A DNA stretch of 64,000 bases from NCBI GenBank assembly GCA_001949185.1, contig BDGG01000002.1, positions 1,209,481 through 1,273,480 of the forward strand, read 5' to 3'. Source of the stretch: Ramazzottius varieornatus (taxonomy: Eukaryota > Tardigrada > Eutardigrada > Parachela > Ramazzottiidae). Under the pieces are notes generated by a model, which was not told where the DNA came from, did not search any database, and saw only the letters and a list, made by a program, of their open reading frames with translations. The position numbers and the translations under genes are program-made. This document shows, piece after piece, positions 58,469-64,000 of the stretch. Within the stretch, counting starts at the first letter, position 1, and each line of letters begins with the position of its first letter.

Positions 58469-59000
58469 CTAATCGAACTGTTGGGACTTAATGAGCGTTG
58501 CCGTACATCCGCCCCAGACGGGATCCACGCCAAAATGGCCTATTCCACCGTTAAACTCCATAGGGATGTTCAGAACCACGAAGATGAGCCAACTGTTCAG
58601 TATGAAGATCGCACACCACTTCGGAAGGGAGAAGTACCGATACTTGAGGGGAAAGAACACAGCTACGGAGCGGTTGATGGCCAGACAGAGGATAAGACCG
58701 AGCTGATCGGAAGGAACACCCAAGGCATGAGGGTCTCGACCAGTACCATGTGCCCGATCAGCATACCCAAGCCTTTGCGCAAACTCCGTGTCATCCATAT
58801 GGTTATTAAGCGAAAACTATCCAGAAGACCAATGGAGAGGAAGAAATAAATCTTCAGTCTGTAACGAGCGGCCAGTCTTGATTGATATCTTTGCCATATC
58901 GCCGGTTGTGAAATAGTGATGTTGGACAAGGTCCAAAACCTAAGAGAGGAGTAAATGAAGTTATGGTTGAGCTCTCGGAGTCTCCTGTCCAAATCAGCCT
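58469..59000 (-). pseudogene. Rhodopsin-like GPCR fragment (TM1-TM4) with a frame break
   Basis: On the minus strand, one frame gives an N-glycosylation site (NITIS), TM1 (IYFFLSIGLLDSFRLITIW) and TM2 (LGMLIGHMVLVETLMPWVF). About 58700-58715 the protein-like signal moves to another frame. This gives TM3 with a DRY-region equivalent (LGLILCLAINRSVAVFFPLK), KYRYF, TM4 (KWCAIFILNSWLIFVVLNIP) and an extracellular loop Cys (GGCTATL). The gap between frames would need a 17-nt intron, too short, so it is either a real frameshift or a sequencing error near the assembly gap. Frames downstream (58080-58380) have hydrophobic stretches that could be TM5-7 but do not resolve. A nematode-sr-like receptor is an alternative. 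Confidence 0.5.
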
Positions 59001-59045
59001 ACGCGCGGCTAATGAGCGAGGTGCGTGGTGAATGTACTGTGGCGA

Positions 59046-59095
59046 NNNNNNNNNNNNNNNNNNNNNNNNNNNNNNNNNNNNNNNNNNNNNNNNNN
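59046..59095. other. Assembly gap, 50 N
   Basis: A run of exactly 50 N, most likely a scaffold placeholder of arbitrary length. Gene models and repeats crossing it cannot be trusted. Confidence 0.99.
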
Positions 59096-60534
59096 CCATG
59101 ATTGATCGTAAATTTGACGTTGCGCGGAAAAGTGCGGACGGAGCCATTTTGTGGTTTTTCACTATCGGACTGTCAGTACACTAACTTCTCCCAAAAGCAA
59201 CGTGCAGTTATGCGCATGGGACACGGTCTTCATTTGCCTGCTTGTATCATTTGAACACGCCCACCGATTTGCATGATTAGAACACCACCAGGTACAACAC
59301 ACTCTACACTTTCGGATCACGTGGTGGGCGAGTTGCTGGTTCAATCAAGTACTTCTCTACGGCTGATCCTCCATTCTGCCCTCCTGTCCGCCTGTCCCAT
59401 AATTTGTACTGTCCCACAATTTCTCGTCGTACATGTCCTGGGTTCTGGACGAGTAGCTCTCTTCGGGTTTGGCCCTCACAACTTCTCGGAGATGAGACCG
59501 CGAGTTCATTCCATTTGCAGTGGAGACTGTGCTTATGGCCAGCTCTCATCAACACGTACGGGCTGACACTTCCAGGATGTCGGGCATCGATTCCATTACA
59601 CGCCATCTCTACTTTGTCGTTTCGCCTGCACCGGCAGAAAACATTTCCTCTGAACCTTTCTTCTGGTCCTTCAAAACCCCATCGCCCATAGAACATTTAT
59701 TAACGCGTTTCCTGCGCAAGAGAAACTCCTGCCTATCTTTCGGACCGATTTTGTCTGAATAGAACCGGAGTCGAGAGAAAACAAATTGGGATCTTAAGGT
59801 TGTTTCGGTATCGCGTGTGGTAGTATGGAATCTTGATTACGTGCTTCACTTTGGACGTACAGAAGTTGAGATACAACTACTTAATGGCCCTGGCGTTATA
59901 CATTTGTCGTGCACTGTGTACGAATACCGCCCATTTAACGTACGTACAGCTCGATATGTGACTGGACGGGCGTTGATGGCGCATCCAGTGGCAACAGCTG
60001 ATCAAGATGGTTACTCGGCCTGATGCAGCGATTCCACTTCATCACGGAGAACCATTACGGACCTCCGTCAGGAGCTCCGTAATGAGTGATTCTACTTTCG
60101 ATCATTTCGAGCCGGTTATGACAGGAGAAGTGGAATCAATCATTTCGGAGCTCTTGACGGAAGTCCGTGATAGCTTCTCGTAATGACTTCTATAGGACTT
60201 TACGTAAATTAAGAAAAGTGCGAAATGCACCGCGTCCGACATGAGCGATAACGCGACACAACATTCGGTTGATTGAAATATATGGTGGTTTGAACGGAAG
60301 ACCCGGAAATACAGTGCGGGAGCAACCAGGAAGGTACACAAAAACTCCGAAACTTATTAATTGACGTAATCCCTGTTATATTCCCGTAGACTACTACGGC
60401 GGTCCTGTGTTATTTTATATTGTACCTACCTCTTCATTATTGTAGTCGTTGTGAATTTATGATAATTAAGTATATATACTCGAATGAGAGGAATATACAT
60501 GTAGAACTTTCGACAAGAAATTACGACAGTTATG
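59096..60534. other. Gene-free stretch
   Basis: At 59392-59440 there is a right-end-like piece of the CACGCACGA family (CCTGTCCCATAATTTGTACT, GTCCCACAATTTCTCGTCG). Around 60060-60185 short GGAGCTCCGTAATGA / TCATTACGGAGC-type mirrored words occur. No gene recognised. Confidence 0.3.
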
Positions 60535-60735
60535 AGGTATATTCTACTTCCTCGTTCCAGCCAGTAATCAGAAATACGTGGTGGGTCCGTAGATTGCTCC
60601 TCTCTCGAGATGACTTTTTCCGTGATGGTTTTTTCCAGTTATGGTAATGGAAAATTTTCGTAAAGAGCAAAAACGCGCCAGTTACGAGAAGTGGAATCGC
60701 TGCATAAGTCACTGTCAGCACCGGGATCAGTAATT
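60535..60735 (-). other. Possible exon encoding a transmembrane helix and basic tail
   Basis: The minus strand after a CGTATCGTAG acceptor-like site reads LLIPVLTVTYAAIPLLVTGA then FLLFTKIFHYHNWKKPSRKK. This looks like a TM anchor and cytoplasmic tail, similar in type to the last exon of the second Ly6 gene. No other exon of such a gene was found; there is no ATG. Confidence 0.3.
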
Positions 60736-60989
60736 TTGACTACGATACGACTTTGATTAATACGATAAAAGTCATTCAAGTGCCCACTCGATAAAAGTCA
60801 TTTGCACGGAATGGTCCGCGTTCAGTTCGGCTTCCATTCTATCACCACCCATCATCGTTATCAGTCCACACCGTCCATCCGTTTCTTTAGTAGCATTCAC
60901 CGAAGTCCTTTCAAGAGGCATTCTTGAAGGTTGGCTTCGCTAGTTTCTTTCCGTCAAATTTATATACGCAGTTCAAATCTTTCATGTTC

Positions 60990-61550
60990 ATACCCACAGG
61001 TCTTCTTGACCCAGGATTGTCAGCATCACAGGTAGATTTAGCGAGGAGTATAGCCAAAGCGGGAGAGTACCAGGTTCATGTTTCTCTTCTCCCTTCGTGT
61101 GGTTGTCTGGCTGTGCCCTGTCGTCTTTCGCAGGTTCCAACAAATCACAGTGGTCAAAGAATCAACGTGCGTTAATTATCAAAGATGAAATGGGGAATTA
61201 TGTGTTGTACTTCTCTGAGAAAAACCTCAAGAGTCAAAACGGAAAGCCCTGCTGTCCAGAACACAAGCAATCGAGCCTTCAACTGGACAAGTCAAGTGCT
61301 CATAAAGAGAAAAACATTGGATGAAAGAGCTAAAGCAGGAAATGACGCGCAAGAGCTTGCAAAGGAAGGAGATCAAGTCATCTCTGTAGACTTGAGAGCC
61401 AGCACCGCAGCTTCTCCTAGACTACAGGTCAGCAAGCTACATGACATTGTGCAAAAGCAGCAGCAGTAACAGCAGGAAGAACAGCTAGAATCAGCAGGTC
61501 TGACTATCATCGTTCAAAACCAGAAGGCGCGCATATGCTTGGAATAAAAG
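60990..61550 (+). other. Weak coding-looking stretch ending near an AATAAA
   Basis: The plus strand reads LLDPGLSASQVDLARSIAKA after a CCCACAG acceptor, and further on, in another frame, KRKTLDERAKAGNDAQELAK and LRASTAASPRLQVSKLHDIV to a TAA near 61469. An AATAAA lies at about 61543. No family match; it could be a decayed gene. Confidence 0.25.
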
Positions 61551-61795
61551 CCCGAAACGTCACCGAAGTGCAGTACAATCTTTGCGCCAGTCGCAAAACC
61601 TAACATCTGCCAACATCACATGGAAGCAGTCTCCTTTGGTCGATCTTCAATGAGTTAATCTTCAGAAGGTCAAATGATGAGTAACATCCGCCCGCTACAC
61701 AACAACCCATCCAACCCGATACATAATACGTCTAAAAAAAGTACCATGAGAAACGGTTGGAACGTGGGCAACTAAACTGAACTAGATCCTTCATT

Positions 61796-61850
61796 CAAAT
61801 GGCGCGCCTTATCTTTGTCACTGGCTGGATGAAGTGCGCTACTTAGGAAA
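61796..61850. repeat. Degenerate GTGGCGCACGC hairpin
   Basis: AAATGGCGCGCCTTATC...GATGAAGTGCGCTACTTAGG, followed by a linker-like AAAACGATCTGGGC. Confidence 0.55.
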
Positions 61851-61892
61851 ACGATCTGGGCTAATTCATTTGCCGACGTTGCAATTTTCGTG

Positions 61893-62060
61893 CACGCACG
61901 AGGGGAAAGCATGGGACAATAAAAACCTTGGGACAGGCGGGAAGGACGGCAAAATGGAAATTCGACCGTGGAAAAGTGTCGAGAAGTGTGGCGTACGTAC
62001 GTACGTGCTTCCATATCGCCGTAGCGAAAAGGCCTATCCCATAATTTCCAATCGTACGTG
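61893..62060. mobile_element. CACGCACGA-ended MITE, third copy
   Basis: Starts CACGCACGAGGGGAAAGCAT and ends ATAATTTCCAATCGTACGTG, flanked by sequence like GTGCACG/GTACCGG. The inside has GACAGGCGGGAAGGACGGC, CCGTGGAAAAGTGTCGAG and GCCGTAGCGAAAAGGCC, as in the other copies. Confidence 0.65.
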
Positions 62061-62130
62061 TACCGGTAAGCATTGAGCTTGCAAGAATAGTCATGATTAA
62101 AGTGAATCGACGTACCTCTGAGTTGCGAGT

Positions 62131-63308
62131 TCACGATCTCTTCGAGCTGTCTTCAGCCGCAACAGGCTTCTGATCCTTCATCACAGTGTCGTAGGTAGGA
62201 GGACCTTGACTAAAGGACTGGCTAACGGCCACGTTCCCTGCCAAGAACTCGCACAAGCGTACCGGAGACTCCCGTGTTGTCTTGGACTTTGCCCTGTTTT
62301 TCCCTTCACTGCCCTCAGAACACAGGTCATTCGAGCAGCCGGACGACCGGCCTTTGCATTTGGTGGTCTTGAGCTGTCTGGCACTTGGTCGTGACTTTGC
62401 TGTTGTTACGAAGCCCACCAGCGACTCCACCACCTAGAAAAACATCTAAGTAATAATTGTATCAATACATGTGTATTATCCACATCACAGTATGAGTAAT
62501 CGGGCCGGGCGAAGCGAGGCCCTTCTTAGTCTGTCGAGATATCAATGGACGATCAGATTGTTGGAGCTTTCACGTATCGCAAACTCTGTATTGAAAATAA
62601 ATGCGTACCTTGATCCGGGCAACAGAAATTTTTTATTCGCAACTGCAACGCAACGCAGTAGAAATGTGCGGCCTATAATCTTTTGCCTCCTTTGCTCGGC
62701 CTTCCCAGTGGTCAGAACCACTAGCTAGTATTTATGGGTATGGTGACGCACACAGCACACTCGTGTGTTGACGAAATGCTTGATATTCATGAAGCATTAC
62801 AGTGCGCCACCTACCAGCTCGAAATGGTCAACCTTCATAATTTGCTGTTGACCACCAGGCATATCTAAAATTCCACCAAGATACAAAAATGTTTGGGCTA
62901 GGGCTACAATTTTTGAAGAGGGAGTTTCCCTCAGTAATATGCAGGATGTGGATTCCCTTACTTCTTTGATTCTGCTGCTTTTGGAAAAAGACGTCGAATC
63001 ACTCGAACCCTTTGGGGGAACGAGATCACTTCCGGCTTGAGTTCGGTAGGGTGGTTGCATTCGACAAGCTTTGAAGGAGTCGCCCAGACAGCGATGACCA
63101 GGGGCAAAGTAGTTCTCGCAGATGTTATAGTCGACGGTGCGATTCGGTGGCGCCTGGATTGTGTTGCTCATAATAACAGTCTGTAACCGGAAATTGGTGT
63201 ATTCTTCAAAGCGCGCAGACGGTAGACCGCGCTCTTCACCGTCTAACAAACGTATCGTACGCGGAAGATCCCTTCTCTGAGCCTCTACGCCAGTTTGTCC
63301 ACTTCTCC
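62131..63308 (-). CDS. 3' end of an unidentified gene with a PPxY-containing tail (two exons)
   Basis: Two minus exons, 62962-63308 and 62131-62433, are both phase 0 at the junction (SSRIKE|VVESLV). The upstream exon follows CTGTTTGTGCAG and reads DLPRTIRLLDGEERGLPSAR, SNTIQAPPNRTVDYNICENY, APGHRCLGDSFKACRMQPPY, with an N-glycosylation site and four Cys. The last exon is basic and Ser-rich (TAKSRPSARQLKTTKCKGRS), then SFSQGPPTYDTVMKD, and ends in TGA. PPTY is a PPxY motif that in known proteins binds Nedd4-type WW domains, which would fit a cytoplasmic tail, but no TM helix is seen in these exons. The 5' exons probably lie beyond the window. No family recognised. Confidence 0.5.
62502..62729 (+). 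repeat. Diverged copy of the ~310-bp interspersed repeat, in the intron of the PPxY gene
   Basis: The ends match (GGGCGAAGCGAGGCCCTT at the left; CTCGGCCTTCCCAGTGGTCAG and CTAGCTAG at the right). The middle is shorter and strongly diverged. Confidence 0.6.
62745..62808. repeat. Partial TACTGTA-family palindrome
   Basis: ATGGTGACGCACACAGCACA ... ATTCATGAAGCATTACAGT; it corresponds to the right part of the copies at 21811-21918 and 45304-45412. Confidence 0.55.
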
Positions 63309-64000
63309 TGCACAAACAGAGGAAAAATTCAACACCGAGTCATTCCCTGGTTGCCAGCGTAGCTGGGAATTTGTTCAGCTCGTTCCAAATCGCGCGTGGA
63401 CCTGCCTATTTCTACGAAAACAGCGAACAAAGCTGTGCTGGGTTCGAACCTGTCAGTAGAAATGGGTAGCTGCGGCCCATTCTCAGTACAACTGACCTCT
63501 GACCAAATTGTTCCGGAAACTAGTTTTAAGTTTTAGGACCCCAAGGGCAAAGTTACGGCAAACTTACCGCACGATGCCCTTTGATATTCCTAACAACTTC
63601 GGAAGCAAAATCGATTGTACTGGGAACGGGCCTCAGCTACCCAAATATCGTAAAAAAGGCCAGATGAGCTATTAATATTAGGGTGATGCTATATGTACCC
63701 CTTAGAACCACGTTTGGCTACAGGCACCCCTATCACACCCCGTTTAGCTATAGGCACTCCGATTTAATTCATTAATTCAAACACTTGGATGCGATATCAC
63801 TATGGGCACTATGGTTATCACTATGGACACCCCTGTTTTTGAAATCAGTCTTTCCTTCGAAATTTTTGGGCCAGATGTACGCCGTGTTACAACCGAATGT
63901 ACTGTGGTATCTTGACCACCCCGCTGTAGTAATCTTGCCCATGCCATTGTAGTAACTTTGTTGCAGCATTCGTACTATTTTGCTCGACTATGTCTGACAG
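63309..64000. other. Right edge of the window, unassigned
   Basis: Probably intronic sequence of the minus-strand PPxY gene. Near 63690-63835 the phrases TAGGCACTCC, TACAGGCACCCC and TATCACTATGGACACCCC recur irregularly. No exon identified. Confidence 0.3.

Overview
The window is nuclear DNA from a small-genome invertebrate animal. The genes are intron-rich with short GT-AG introns (mostly 100-400 bp), GC is moderate, and the families are metazoan: collagen IV, Ly6 proteins, clip-type serine proteases and a rhodopsin-like receptor. An ecdysozoan fits best. A tardigrade is my weak guess; the sequence does not settle it. Exon coordinates were derived by hand from splice signals, reading-frame phase and family alignment, so single boundaries may be off by a few codons.

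Layout. 0-4 kb (+): PP2A regulatory subunit B55, complete, 8 coding exons. 4.2-5.0 kb: a foldback element with a second hairpin nested inside it. 5.4-10.4 kb (-): SMARCAD1/Fun30 chromatin remodeller, complete, 15 coding exons with an N-terminal CUE motif. 10.5-16 kb: repeat-rich, with a 192-bp dispersed repeat, an RGG-rich fragment, an AT-rich inverted-repeat element, a small MITE and a complete-ended 2-kb pogo/Tigger-like transposon. 17.4-28.2 kb (+): a collagen IV alpha chain, 27 coding exons from signal peptide and 7S cysteines to the duplicated NC1 domain. 28.6-30.0 kb (-): a trypsin-like protease. 31.2-35.2 kb (+): a clip-protease-homolog fused to a second S1 domain with an intact triad. 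35.8-37.6 kb (-): an MXRA7-like single-pass membrane protein. 40.4-45.9 kb (+): a Ly6/uPAR-type protein whose 4.8-kb intron is full of repeats. 47.7-50.3 kb: a second, decayed Tigger-like transposon. 52-56.5 kb: a nest of inverted repeat copies. 55.6-56.8 kb (+): a second Ly6-type protein with a membrane anchor. 58.4-59.0 kb (-): a receptor fragment with a frame break next to a 50-N assembly gap. 62.1-63.3 kb (-): the 3' exons of an unidentified gene with a PPxY tail.

The most striking feature is the repeat landscape. A ~50-bp hairpin (GTGGCGCACGC ... GCGTGCGCCAC), often in tandem with a ~35-bp linker, occurs at 18 or more places, mostly inside introns of conserved genes. At least eight other foldback or MITE-like families are present, several nested in one another, and one 0.68-kb segment is duplicated at high identity between introns of two unrelated genes. 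I found no operon, CRISPR array, tRNA or rRNA. Nothing here looks like a new defence or biosynthetic system; the novelty lies in the repeats and in a few unusual protein architectures.
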